NCBI RefSeq assembly: GCF_016082275.1
Contig: NZ_MOWM01000025.1
Span: forward strand, 1 to 64,000
Direction: 5' to 3'
Source of the DNA: Variovorax sp. E3
GTDB lineage: Bacteria; Pseudomonadota; Gammaproteobacteria; Burkholderiales; Burkholderiaceae_C
Length of the DNA stretch: 64,000 nt
The notes beneath the pieces were generated by a model. It made no database searches. It had not been told where the DNA came from and saw nothing but the letters and a program-made list of their open reading frames with translations. Both the position numbers and the translations under genes were made by a program. Shown here one piece after another: positions 38,075-45,815 of this stretch; position 1 is the stretch's first letter, and every line of letters starts with the position of its first letter.

Positions 38075-38536
38075 CTAGGTCGGTCCCAAAGCCTCACACC
38101 CGGCCCTTGCGGCTTGGTCCGAAGTGAGGTCACGCACCGTCGCCGCATTCAACAAGCGCTGTAGTTCAGCGACATCCAAGCTGGTTGCAAAGATGCGAGC
38201 ATCTGCATCGAGACGCGGATTTTTTTGAAACGCGACAGAAACGCGTTGCTCCACTCCATCGAAAACCTTCGTTTGGACGAACACCGCAGGCTCATTGGCC
38301 CACCAACCGCTCATTTGCATTTCAGGGACCATCTGCCCGCCCGGATATGCGGGCATTGGCTTCCACCAAGAAAATGCCACGATGCGTCCTCGCTCGTCCG
38401 TCCAGGTGCAATGAGTCTCGACAGTTGCTACAGAGGTCCCTGGGAAGGGAGTATGTTCGACCTTCTGATCTACCAGCTGATAGCTTGAAGGAAGCAGCAG
38501 GATGTAGGCCGCCGCGGTCCATGAAATCAAGTCCAT
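38075..38536 (-). CDS. Hypothetical protein with N-terminal membrane/signal segment
   Basis: 153 residues if started at MDLISWTAAAYILLLPSSY (ATG 38536), which gives a hydrophobic N-terminus; the frame is open to an ATG at 38596. The rest is a soluble beta-rich domain (CTWTDERGRIVAFSWWKPMP, MQMSGWWANEPAVFVQTKVF) ending in a helical part (VAELQRLLNAATVRDLTSDQ). Tryptophan-rich and possibly periplasmic. No family recognised. Confidence 0.5.
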   Translation of the reverse strand: MDLISWTAAAYILLLPSSYQLVDQKVEHTPFPGTSVATVETHCTWTDERGRIVAFSWWKPMPAYPGGQMVPEMQMSGWWANEPAVFVQTKVFDGVEQRVSVAFQKNPRLDADARIFATSLDVAELQRLLNAATVRDLTSDQAARAGCEALGPT

Positions 38537-38678
38537 TGATGGGCCCAGAGAATCGAAGAAGTTTGGCAACCCACTATAGCCTTGCTCTGTTACCAATCTA
38601 GGAGCTGCGCCAGCTCACCCAGAAGCAGCTTTGTCTTTGTATTTGGGTACAACGTCCACTTCGCAGCATGAGCGGAGA

Positions 38679-38726
38679 CCGCTTTGGGCCCGTTGCACCG
38701 GGCCTGTGACAGGCTACAGTCGGCCA
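38679..38726 (+). repeat. 48-bp island repeat, copy 2
   Basis: CCGCTTTGGGCCCG at the start and CTACAGTCGGCCA at the end, the same length as the copy at 36755-36802. It is followed by CAACCGGTCA. It sits in the 249-bp gap between two divergent small genes. Confidence 0.6.
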
Positions 38727-38785
38727 CAACCGGTCACTCGTGGCCGGAGGCAGAGTTCAAGCAGCAGCAGACCTTCGATACCAGC

Positions 38786-39070
38786 ATGACTGATCAAGCA
38801 AAGTTCTACAGATGCCTCAGTGAAAGCTACGACGGCATAGGGCTGTATTACTTTGAAGTAGTCGCGGGAATGACGACCCGCGCCATAGAAAGCATCGGGG
38901 GGCAGCTTTGGTGGTCTTCGCCAAGTAGCTCCAAGTCGGAAAAACATGAGTTCACCGATCAGCCTGAATTTTCGAGTTCAGATGCCGAAGCTCTTGCCGA
39001 CGAATTTGGGCTTGTAGAGATCAGTGCATCAGAGTTCGACAGCCTGTGGCGCGACGCGCATGCCAACTGA
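38786..39070 (+). CDS. Small hypothetical protein
   Basis: 94 residues, MTDQAKFYRCLSESYDGIGL, then VVAGMTTRAIESIGGQLWWS, a serine-rich loop and an acidic helical tail (SDAEALADEFGLVEI, then EFDSLWRDAHAN). Small, acidic and soluble, features shared by many immunity proteins but not diagnostic. Its stop codon lies within a copy of the TGACGGCCAACTGC motif. The family is not recognised. Confidence 0.5.
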   Translation: MTDQAKFYRCLSESYDGIGLYYFEVVAGMTTRAIESIGGQLWWSSPSSSKSEKHEFTDQPEFSSSDAEALADEFGLVEISASEFDSLWRDAHAN

Positions 39071-39092
39071 CGGCCAACTGCGGACACTTGCC
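39068..39092 (+). repeat. Post-stop island motif TGACGGCCAAYTGC, copy 2
   Basis: TGACGGCCAACTGCGGACAC then TTGCC; its first three bases are the stop codon of the preceding gene. It shares GCCAACTGCG with 39741-39750. Confidence 0.5.
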
Positions 39093-39149
39093 ATGCCGGC
39101 ATCGCCAGCCTGGAAGCGGTCACTACAGTTCATCTCCCCAAAACTTTTC

Positions 39150-39713
39150 ATGAATGCAATCGTCCTCGCGCTCGCCCTTGCATTGCATGCTTCGGGCAGC
39201 GTTGCTGCAGATCTAGTCTTGCCGATTCCTGTTGTGGCGCAACATTACCAACTTAAAGATCCAGCGGACTTGACCGACGACGAATTCAACGATCTTCTCT
39301 CGAAGAGCGCAGCAGGACGACCCGGGCGACCTGTCATTTCTTGGGACTTTCGTCCGAACGGAACGACGAATTTTTACGAAGACTCAACTGGATTAAGCGC
39401 CGGGGCCAGAGAGAAGCTCGCGGCTTCAATGAATAGTTTCGAGAAACTCGACTACCCATACAGTTCTCTGTACTGCTACCGAGAGCTGGTCATTCAGGGC
39501 TCCAAAAGGTCCGATGCAAAAACTCAAGCGTTGGTGCTTGCTCGGGTGGCGTCAGTAGCAAGATGGTTTATCGAGCATGGCTATGACTCGACGCTGATTC
39601 AGACATATGCGGATGGGGCAGGCGCGGCCGACAAGGTTGACTGGGAAATTGTTGGTGGAATAAGCACGCTGCGGCAGTGTGAACAGTTGCGCAATGCGGT
39701 TCGCCGCAAGTAG
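39150..39713 (+). CDS. Secreted hypothetical protein
   Basis: 187 residues from the ATG at 39150, with signal peptide MNAIVLALALALHASGSVAA. The mature part contains YQLKDPADLTDDEFNDLLSK and, towards the end, a helix-rich block (TQALVLARVASVARWFIEH, GYDSTLIQTYADGAGAADK) faintly like the C-terminal OmpA helix pair (..RAxAVxxYLxxxGI..). That likeness is weak. A longer start at 39093 would add a non-signal extension. It is followed by the large nested repeat at 39741-39850. Confidence 0.5.
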   Translation: MNAIVLALALALHASGSVAADLVLPIPVVAQHYQLKDPADLTDDEFNDLLSKSAAGRPGRPVISWDFRPNGTTNFYEDSTGLSAGAREKLAASMNSFEKLDYPYSSLYCYRELVIQGSKRSDAKTQALVLARVASVARWFIEHGYDSTLIQTYADGAGAADKVDWEIVGGISTLRQCEQLRNAVRRK

Positions 39714-39740
39714 CTCATCCATGACCACCCCAAAATAGGT

Positions 39741-39850
39741 GCCAACTGCGTTTCGATACGTACCGGGGAATATCGTGAACGTCCGCTTCCTGGAGACAGC
39801 TACTTCCGCTTTGGGCCCAAAGCGTCTATACAGGCTTCTCTGAAGCGGAC
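39741..39850. repeat. Composite palindromic island element
   Basis: GCCAACTGCG at 39741-39750. GTCCGCTTC (39781-39789) and GAAGCGGAC (39842-39850) form perfect 9-bp arms 52 bp apart. Between them lies CGCTTTGGGCCCAAAGCG (39807-39824), an 18-bp perfect palindrome that carries the CCGCTTTGGGCCC block of the 48-bp repeats. It occupies most of the 210-bp gap between convergent genes. Confidence 0.65.
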
Positions 39851-39923
39851 GCAAAGAGGTGCGCGGGCACTGCATGACCACGAACAAGGCCTCAAGTTTG
39901 AGGCAGGTGATTTCTATGATTTA

Positions 39924-40469
39924 TTACCGCAACCGGCGCAATTGAGCGAACTCTTCGTACCGTAGCAAGCCATCGAAAACTGCCTCATATGTCGCTTGGA
40001 TGTTGTCTGTCCCGCGCCCCCAATACTGACCGAAGTCAAAAGCCGTAACTTGTGCTGATTCAAGCTGCTTTGCTGCAAGCGAAAGCCACTCCGGGCGCGT
40101 CGGAAATGAACCCAACATTTCTTCGTCATCTGCCCAGGCTGTAGCAACGTAGTGGTCAGCCAGGGCCAAGCGCCAAAAGCTGATGGGTCCAACGTTCTCA
40201 TCGATACAGCGCAGAAATTCGGTAGCTATGCTGGCCGGTTCGGCTAGCCGCCCAAGCACTGCGTCACGGTGGCAACGCAGCATATGCGCATCGTCCGGAA
40301 ATTTTCGAGTTGCTACCAAAGCTGCCGTGAAAGCCTCTTCGCTTGCTCCAACTGCGTTGTAACTTCGAAACAGGTTCGCGAACTCGGCTTGAGTGAGTTC
40401 CTCAAGGGTACGGCCTTCAAGCAAGTAGAGTTCCGTTCGAGAAATAAAGTGCTTATTTGGGGAATTCAT
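39924..40469 (-). CDS. Hypothetical protein
   Basis: 181 residues, mostly helical, acidic and soluble: LEELTQAEFANLFRSYNAVG, ISFWRLALADHYVATAWADD, EWLSLAAKQLESAQVTAF and a C-terminal EAVFDGLLRYEEFAQLRRLR. No signal peptide or catalytic motif visible. Less GC-rich than the flanking chromosome. The family is not recognised. Confidence 0.55.
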   Translation of the reverse strand: MNSPNKHFISRTELYLLEGRTLEELTQAEFANLFRSYNAVGASEEAFTAALVATRKFPDDAHMLRCHRDAVLGRLAEPASIATEFLRCIDENVGPISFWRLALADHYVATAWADDEEMLGSFPTRPEWLSLAAKQLESAQVTAFDFGQYWGRGTDNIQATYEAVFDGLLRYEEFAQLRRLR

Positions 40470-40571
40470 TCGTCGCTCGATGACCCGGGCGGAGTCATTA
40501 TTTTAAACGTCGGGTCCTGGCCTCAAGCCGCGATACATGTCGGTAGCTGCGATACTGTCAACAACAGGCGG

Positions 40572-41054
40572 TTAGAAGCAGATTGGCCGATCGAGCGTTT
40601 CCACGTCAATACATAGGGCTTGCATGGTTTTCTCAAAGCCTCTCAAGAACGCTTCGGTCCTCGGCTCGTTGCAGCGAACTTTGAATAGTTTAGAAACCTC
40701 TTCGCGCAGCTGGGGCATCAGTTCCATCGACACTGAATCACCGCCGTGCGTGCCGTTGTACAACACATGCCCCAACAAAATAGGGAAGTCCTCTCCCATT
40801 TCATTCGTGTTGAGCTGTTCTCGAAGCATCCCAACGAGGGAAACGTTGCCTATCGGCCGTCTCACGTAGACGCCTGACTCATGTTCACAGGCCGATTCAT
40901 TCCATTGATCAAATTCGAGCTCGGTTTCCAGACTAGTACCTCTGGTGCTTCTTGAACCATCAGAGTCGACGAACACGTTCCACTCGGATTTGGGCTGCGA
41001 AGCCACAAGCCCTTTTTCAAAGCAGTTGCAGTAGACGCACGCGGACACACCCAT
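40572..41054 (-). CDS. Conserved hypothetical protein, possible immunity family
   Basis: 160 residues from the ATG at 41054 (MGVSACVYCNCFEKG). A longer frame reaches 41195 but overlaps the next gene and a repeat, so it is rejected. Cys-rich N-terminus (CVYCNCFE), then WNESACEHESGVYVRRPIGN, VSLVGMLREQL and LLGHVLYNGTHGGDSVSM. I have seen this pattern in small proteins encoded near polymorphic-toxin loci, but I cannot name the family, and no toxin is nearby. Confidence 0.55.
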   Translation of the reverse strand: MGVSACVYCNCFEKGLVASQPKSEWNVFVDSDGSRSTRGTSLETELEFDQWNESACEHESGVYVRRPIGNVSLVGMLREQLNTNEMGEDFPILLGHVLYNGTHGGDSVSMELMPQLREEVSKLFKVRCNEPRTEAFLRGFEKTMQALCIDVETLDRPICF

Positions 41055-41120
41055 AAATGACCTTACCAGGAGGTGAAGCGCCACCTTGGCGCGAAGCGAA
41101 ACAAGGCCGCAGGATTGACG

Positions 41121-41147
41121 GTCTGCTTCTGGTCGACTGTAGCCGTC
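41121..41147 (-). repeat. Island repeat next to the DUF1851 gene stop
   Basis: GTCTGCTTCTGGTCGACTG then TAGCCGTC. Read on the other strand it carries the GGCTACAGTCG block of the 48-bp repeats. It touches the stop codon (41147-41149) of the minus-strand gene, as the 39068 copy does for its own gene. Confidence 0.5.
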
Positions 41148-41590
41148 TATAGCGTGGCCGCACTCGCTACAGACTGTGCGCAAATCGAATTCCAAACAAC
41201 GGCGTCAAGCGGCATCACTTTTGACCAGTCGATTGCACCGCTGAAGATGGGATGCGGAGCAAAGCCGTAAAACTGACCTTGTCCGCGAAGTACCCCTTTC
41301 TCCTTGAGGAGAGCTACCCCCTCACTTAGGAGGTTTTCCCGCCGCCACTCGCGTGAGTTCATGAGTTCTGAGAAGCGTTGAAAGTCGCCCGTAACGAAGT
41401 GCACGCAGCCGTCTAGCATGTCTAGTTTCTCGACCTCACCGGAGCGTCTCTCAAAAAATAAGTCCCCAAACACGGATGCGCCAATGGATCGTACCTGCCC
41501 TGTGACTTTGCTCGGCCATTCCGCGAGCAGGCCATTGAAGTCGAGGAGCGCCGCGTCGACGAACAGGTCGTCCCAGGTCAATGAACTCAT
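41147..41590 (-). CDS. DUF1851/Tdi1-type T6SS immunity-like protein
   Basis: 147 residues. An N-terminal part (MSSLTWDDLFVDAALLDFNG, GQVRSIGASVFGDLFFER) and the C-terminal GQFYGFAPHPIFSGAIDWSK, MPLDAVVWNSICAQ follow the DUF1851 (Tdi1 C-terminal) pattern. In Agrobacterium, Tdi1 neutralises the T6SS DNase Tde1. No Tde-like DNase or T6SS gene is in the window, so this is an orphan immunity candidate. Full length for the family. Confidence 0.68.
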   Translation of the reverse strand: MSSLTWDDLFVDAALLDFNGLLAEWPSKVTGQVRSIGASVFGDLFFERRSGEVEKLDMLDGCVHFVTGDFQRFSELMNSREWRRENLLSEGVALLKEKGVLRGQGQFYGFAPHPIFSGAIDWSKVMPLDAVVWNSICAQSVASAATL

Positions 41591-41722
41591 GCGTGTGTCG
41601 CTTTGATTGATTGTGGTTGAGCGTCCGGTGTTGGACGACTACTGCCTCACGCCACGCTTATATAGAAGGCATGAAGCAAAACTTCATCGGTCCGACAAGC
41701 AGTCCATGGAATTCCACGAATC

Positions 41723-42115
41723 TCACGGCTTGCTCCTTGATCTAGATTGATAGTAGTCAAGGCAAGGCTGAAGCCGCGAAAAGCTAGCAGAGGTAATGTC
41801 TCCGCTTCCGCTTGAAAGCACTTCGGCCATAAGTCGCTGTGAATGCGCGGCCGAGTCTTGCACCGCCTTGGCGAGCGCTATTTCTTGAGGAACACCAGAG
41901 TCTGCATCCTGTTGCGCGGCACGTTGGATGAACCAATTTCCGCCAGGCATCATCCGATCAACCAGCCTTTGATCGAACGTGAAGAGCCTGGCTTGAATGA
42001 GCGTTGCGGCGCAATCCAAGTAGGTTTCGCGCTTGTCTTCGAGCGCTACCTCAGCCGTATGAGAGGTGCCGCTCATTGCGAGTGAAAGACTTAGCAGAAC
42101 GGTCTTGTATCTCAT
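41723..42115 (-). CDS. Secreted hypothetical protein
   Basis: 130 residues with signal peptide MRYKTVLLSLSLAMSGTSHT (cleavage near TA-E). The mature part is helical, with two cysteines (LDCAATL and QPCLDYY) probably bridged, and contains MMPGGNWFIQRAAQQDADSG. No family recognised. It stands alone with a repeat 54 bp upstream of its start. Confidence 0.55.
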   Translation of the reverse strand: MRYKTVLLSLSLAMSGTSHTAEVALEDKRETYLDCAATLIQARLFTFDQRLVDRMMPGGNWFIQRAAQQDADSGVPQEIALAKAVQDSAAHSQRLMAEVLSSGSGDITSASFSRLQPCLDYYQSRSRSKP

Positions 42116-42168
42116 CTCTTCTCAATTTACGTATTTCTCGAATACTTGCCTAGGGGGCACTCACCAAG

Positions 42169-42193
42169 GTCCGCTTCCGGCCGACTACCGCCC
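42169..42193 (+). repeat. Island repeat (GTCCGCTTCCGGCCGACT)
   Basis: GGTCCGCTTCCGGCCGACTA then CCGCC. It joins the GTCCGCTTC arm of the 39741 element with the GGCCGACT block of the 48-bp repeats (reverse strand). It sits in the gap between two minus-strand genes. Confidence 0.45.
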
Positions 42194-42275
42194 CAGATTG
42201 CCTCTTAGAGTAAAACGTGCTGACCTACCTGCATCGCTCAGATTTCAACGACATGAGGGGGACATCGCGAGGCAA

Positions 42276-42797
42276 TCAGTCAGCAGAAAGGTTGGATTGT
42301 TTACCAAACATGAAGTAAGCAAACGGCACGAAGTAGAAAAGAAGCCAGTGCCCCGAAAAACCGCGAACTTCATTTGCTTTGAAAGACGTGTACTCGGCCG
42401 CAGTGACCTCGCGCACGAGCCGCCCATGATCTTGAAGAATGAACTTTCCCTCGCTGATCGCCGGGCTGCCGCCTTGCATGCCAACGATGAACAGCAGGAA
42501 GTTGATTGCTGTGTAGGCGGCGATGACGCAGCCAAGGGCGACAACCCAGCTGGGGAAGAACTCTCGGATCTGCGCAAACGTGGGCTTGGGCCCGAGGTCT
42601 TTGCGACTGAAGAAAATGAATGGAAAGAACACAACGAAGATGCCGACGTGCAGTGTCCAGACATATGGAAACTTTGCAGAGACGTCGGTCCCGAGCAGCG
42701 CTGCGATGTGGACAAGCAGTGAAAGCGTGAAACCAAGCAGCGCGGCGAGTGCAATGAGACGGGGCACAAGAATCCGGGGCTGTTTGGGTCGGTTCAT
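42276..42797 (-). CDS. Small integral membrane protein of unknown function
   Basis: 173 residues with four hydrophobic segments: LIALAALLGFTLSLLVHIA, TLHVGIFVVFFPFIFF, WVVALGCVIAAYTAINFLLF and WLLFYFVPFAYFMF. A short loop FILQDHGRLVREVTAAEY separates the last two. It belongs to the AT-richer island and is its last gene. Similar small membrane proteins are common near orphan loci, but I do not recognise a family. Confidence 0.55.
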   Translation of the reverse strand: MNRPKQPRILVPRLIALAALLGFTLSLLVHIAALLGTDVSAKFPYVWTLHVGIFVVFFPFIFFSRKDLGPKPTFAQIREFFPSWVVALGCVIAAYTAINFLLFIVGMQGGSPAISEGKFILQDHGRLVREVTAAEYTSFKANEVRGFSGHWLLFYFVPFAYFMFGKQSNLSAD

Positions 42798-42830
42798 ATC
42801 AACATCAGTTGAGCTGGGATGCTCCCCGCA

Positions 42831-44040
42831 TCACACCAGCTGCAGATCCCTCGCCCCCACCCCCTCAAACACCTTCCCCAGCTGCCCCTGCGACAGCCCA
42901 TACATCCGCTTGAACAGGCCCCCGAACACCGCCCGGTATTCATTCAGCACCGGATAGTCCCGGTTCTGGAACAGCGTCACCTGGGTCAGTGCCTGCTGCT
43001 CCCCGACGATGCGTCCACCGGCCTGCGCCGACAGCCCGCCGCCCAGCACCCAGTACACGGTCCCATGCCCATGGTCCGTTCCCCGGTTGCCGTTCTCGCG
43101 GAAGGTGCGGCCGAACTCGCTGATGACGACGACCACGGTCTGGCGCCATGCGTCGTCGCCCATCTCCTGCGCGAAGCCGGCGACGCCGCGGCCCAGTTCT
43201 TCAAAACGGTTGGCCAGGTAGCCGGTGGCGGCGCCCTGCCCCACGTGCGTGTCCCAGCCGCCGACATCGACAAAGCCCAGGTCGAAGCGGTCGCGCATCA
43301 GCAGCGCCATGCGGCGCGCGACCAGCTCGAAGCCCTTGGCGGTCATGGCGTTGCGGCTGGCCGCATCCATCTCGGCCTGCACGGCGCGCATGACTTCATC
43401 GCGCACCTGGAAGCCTTCGGCCACCGGTTGCGCGAGCGAGGTGTTCCTGTACATGGCCGCGATGACCTGGCTTTGCCGCGCGTCGAGCGCCGAGCGCGCG
43501 TTGCCCGCGAGCGCCATGTTGGCGGCCTTGGCATTGCCGCGCATCGAGATCGGCAACTGGTCGGTGAACGCGATGGGCGACACGTCGGTAACGGGCCCCG
43601 CGCCGAGCACGCCGCCAGGCGATTGAGAAAGCCCGAGCGGTAGTCGCGGCGCTTGTCCAGGGCCTGGCCGAGTTCGATGGAGTCTTGTGTTTCGAAGTGG
43701 CTGCGCGTGAGGTCGTCGGTGCCAGCGAAGGCGATGAACGCGGCCTGCTTCTGCTGGAACATCGGCATCACGCTCTGCGCGAGCGCGGGGTGCAGGCCCC
43801 AGTTGCTGTCGAGCGGCAACGCACCGTTGGGTGAGCCGGGGCGCGGAATGGCGATGTTGGGGCGAGAGGCGTAATAGAAGTCGCTGCTGGTCGGCACGAG
43901 CAGGTTGCTGCAGTCGTAGGCGCCGCGCAGGAACACAACGAGCAGCTTGGCGCCTTCCGCAGCAGGGGCCGCCATGAGTTGGCCCGCGGCGCTGCGAAAG
44001 GGGCGGCGGCCAGGAGCTTGAGGAGTTCTCTGCGGTGCAT
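42831..44040 (-). CDS. DUF1501 domain-containing protein, frameshifted twice as read
   Basis: Starts MHRRELLKLLAAAPF, then after a break near 43985 continues MAAPAAEGAKLLVVFLRGAY, RPNIAIPRPGSPNG, AFAGTDDLTRSHFETQD. After a second break near 43610 it continues to VGGWDTHVGQGAATGYLANR, VISEFGRTFRENGNRGTDHG and a final GVGARDLQLV. One missing base at each site restores one protein of about 400 residues. DUF1501 proteins have a sulfatase-like fold and are exported, often by Tat; they almost always pair with a DUF1800 protein, as here. The function is unknown. Confidence 0.8.
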
Positions 44041-44152
44041 GACGTGTGTCCTTTTTTGCCTTGCGCCTTCACCTTTTGGGGGAAGGTTGGGATGGGGCTG
44101 GCGGCGCTGGTTTTGTTGCTGCCTTGCTTTATCGAGCGCCGCTTGCCCCCAC

Positions 44153-44178
44153 CCCTGCCCTCCCCCGGGAGGGCAGGG
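44153..44178. repeat. GC-rich palindromic repeat between DUF1501 and DUF1800 genes
   Basis: CCCTGCCCTCCC-CC-GGGAGGGCAGGG, 12-bp arms with a 2-bp centre, in the 164-bp gap. It could act as a transcription terminator for the DUF1800 gene, but it looks more like a dispersed REP-type element common in GC-rich genomes. Confidence 0.55.
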
Positions 44179-44204
44179 AGAAATACGAAATCAATACCAA
44201 TACC

Positions 44205-45815
44205 TCAGCGGCGCATCAGTTCGGGCGATGCCAGCAGGAAGGTGTTCCACTCCTGCGGGTTCTTCGCCTGCGCCAGCGCCTCGCGCGTGTCCGCGCTCAA
44301 GCCGCCCTGCATGGCACGCACCGCGCGCGACTCGGCCAGTTGCGGGAACGAGGGTTTCTCCAGCGGCGCCTTGTCGTCCGCGCGGAACAGCACCGCGCCG
44401 TTCGCACCGATGGCCCGCGCGATCTCGAAGCGCGTGTTCATCTGCCCCGCGCTGGCCCACGCGGCTTCGTTGAGCGGGTAGCCGTCGGGCGTCTCGTGGC
44501 CGTACAGGGTCTCGCCCATGCGGTTGATCCAGTTGAGCATGGGGTTCACATTCAACGCCACGCGATCGTCGTACGCAAGCCGCACGCCGGCCATCACGTA
44601 GTGCACGGGGTCGCGGAACTTGCGGCCCAGCGACGCAGTGAACTCGGGCGACTCGAACAGCGCCTTCAGCGTGACGGCGATGTCGCCGTCGCTGCGCGTG
44701 AAGGCTGCGGCCATGCGGTCGACCAGCGCCTGCGGCGGATCGTCGGACACAAAGTACACGGCCAGCTTGCGCGAGATGAATCGCGCGGTGGCCGGTGCGC
44801 GCGCCAGGCGGTCGAGCGCCTCGTCGGTCTCGCCCAGCCCGTGCCTCTGGATGGGTTGGCCCAGCAAGGTCTTGGGGCCGTAGTCGTGCCGGTTGGGGTT
44901 GAACTCGAACAGGCCCTTGCGCACATAGTCGGCGCGCACCGCGGGGCGGATGTTCGGCGGCGGCGCATCGAGCGCGGCCGTGGTCACGCCCACGCCGGTG
45001 AGCACGCGCGCCAACTCCTGCACGTCACCCTGCGAATAGCCGCTGCCCACGCCCAGCGTGTGCAGCTCCATCAGCTCGCGCGCGTAGTTCTCGTTGATGC
45101 GGTTGGCGGCGTTCTGCGCGTTGTCCAGGTAGCGCAGCATGGCGGGGTGATGCAGCGTGGCACCGAGCAGTTCGCGGAACTTGCCGAGCGCATGCGGGCG
45201 GATGGCGTTCTCTTCGTAGTCGCCGACCATCGCGCGGATGTTGTCCTTGCGCAGGTTGACGTTGAAGTGGTTCATCCAGAACCACGTCATCTGCTCCTGC
45301 AGCTGGTTGGGCGAATAAAGCGCGCGCAGCAGGAAGCGCGTTTGCGCCTCGCGTGCGTACTGGTTGAGCTGCTGCTGGTAGGCCTGCTGCGCGGCCTTCT
45401 TCTGATCGACGTCGGGTATCGCGTCGGCCGCCTTGCGCTGCGCGTCGAGCCCGAGCACGAGCTGGTCGAGCGGCGTGTGCGAGATGGCCATGGCGTCGAT
45501 CTGCGCCTGCGCCGCGGGCGGCAGCGGCGCGGGGTGCGAACCGGGGTTGAGCTGGTCGCGCATCCACAGCGCGAGGCCGCGTTGCGCCAGGTGCGCGTCG
45601 CTGCTGGCATTGGCGCCCCAGCTCACGCGGTCGAGCCAGCGCAGGCGCGTGGCGTCATTGACCTGCGAGGACGGCAGCGACAGCGACACCAGCGGCCGCT
45701 GGTTGCCCGGCGCAGTCGCGCAGGCCGCGAGCAGCGCCAGCGCGCAGGCGCCGAGCGTCATCATCGACGCGCGGCGCAAGGACAAGGGTCCGCCAGAGGC
45801 CGACACCGGCCTCAC
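44205..45815 (-). CDS. DUF1800 domain-containing protein (lipoprotein)
   Basis: About 536 residues if started at the GTG at 45815, which overlaps the upstream stop (GTGA); an ATG at 45764 begins right at the hydrophobic stretch. The signal MMTLGACALALLAACATAPG carries a lipobox LLAAC. Then RLLDRVSWGA-type opening (LRWLDRVSWGANASSDAHLA), WFWMNHFNVNLRKDN, NYARELMELHTLGVGSGY and VQELARVLTGVGV follow the DUF1800 family. These proteins pair with DUF1501 partners and may handle an exported polymer or act in surface attachment; the role is unproven. Confidence 0.85.
   Translation of the reverse strand: MRPVSASGGPLSLRRASMMTLGACALALLAACATAPGNQRPLVSLSLPSSQVNDATRLRWLDRVSWGANASSDAHLAQRGLALWMRDQLNPGSHPAPLPPAAQAQIDAMAISHTPLDQLVLGLDAQRKAADAIPDVDQKKAAQQAYQQQLNQYAREAQTRFLLRALYSPNQLQEQMTWFWMNHFNVNLRKDNIRAMVGDYEENAIRPHALGKFRELLGATLHHPAMLRYLDNAQNAANRINENYARELMELHTLGVGSGYSQGDVQELARVLTGVGVTTAALDAPPPNIRPAVRADYVRKGLFEFNPNRHDYGPKTLLGQPIQRHGLGETDEALDRLARAPATARFISRKLAVYFVSDDPPQALVDRMAAAFTRSDGDIAVTLKALFESPEFTASLGRKFRDPVHYVMAGVRLAYDDRVALNVNPMLNWINRMGETLYGHETPDGYPLNEAAWASAGQMNTRFEIARAIGANGAVLFRADDKAPLEKPSFPQLAESRAVRAMQGGLSADTREALAQAKNPQEWNTFLLASPELMRR

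Noticed and set aside
40572-41195. The longer 207-codon version of the Cys-rich protein
   Set aside because: Its extra N-terminus overlaps the DUF1851 gene and a repeat. The later ATG at 41054 starts exactly at the conserved part.
33624-42797. The island as a prophage or integrative element
   Set aside because: No integrase, phage structural, replication or conjugation gene is visible, and no tRNA attachment site.
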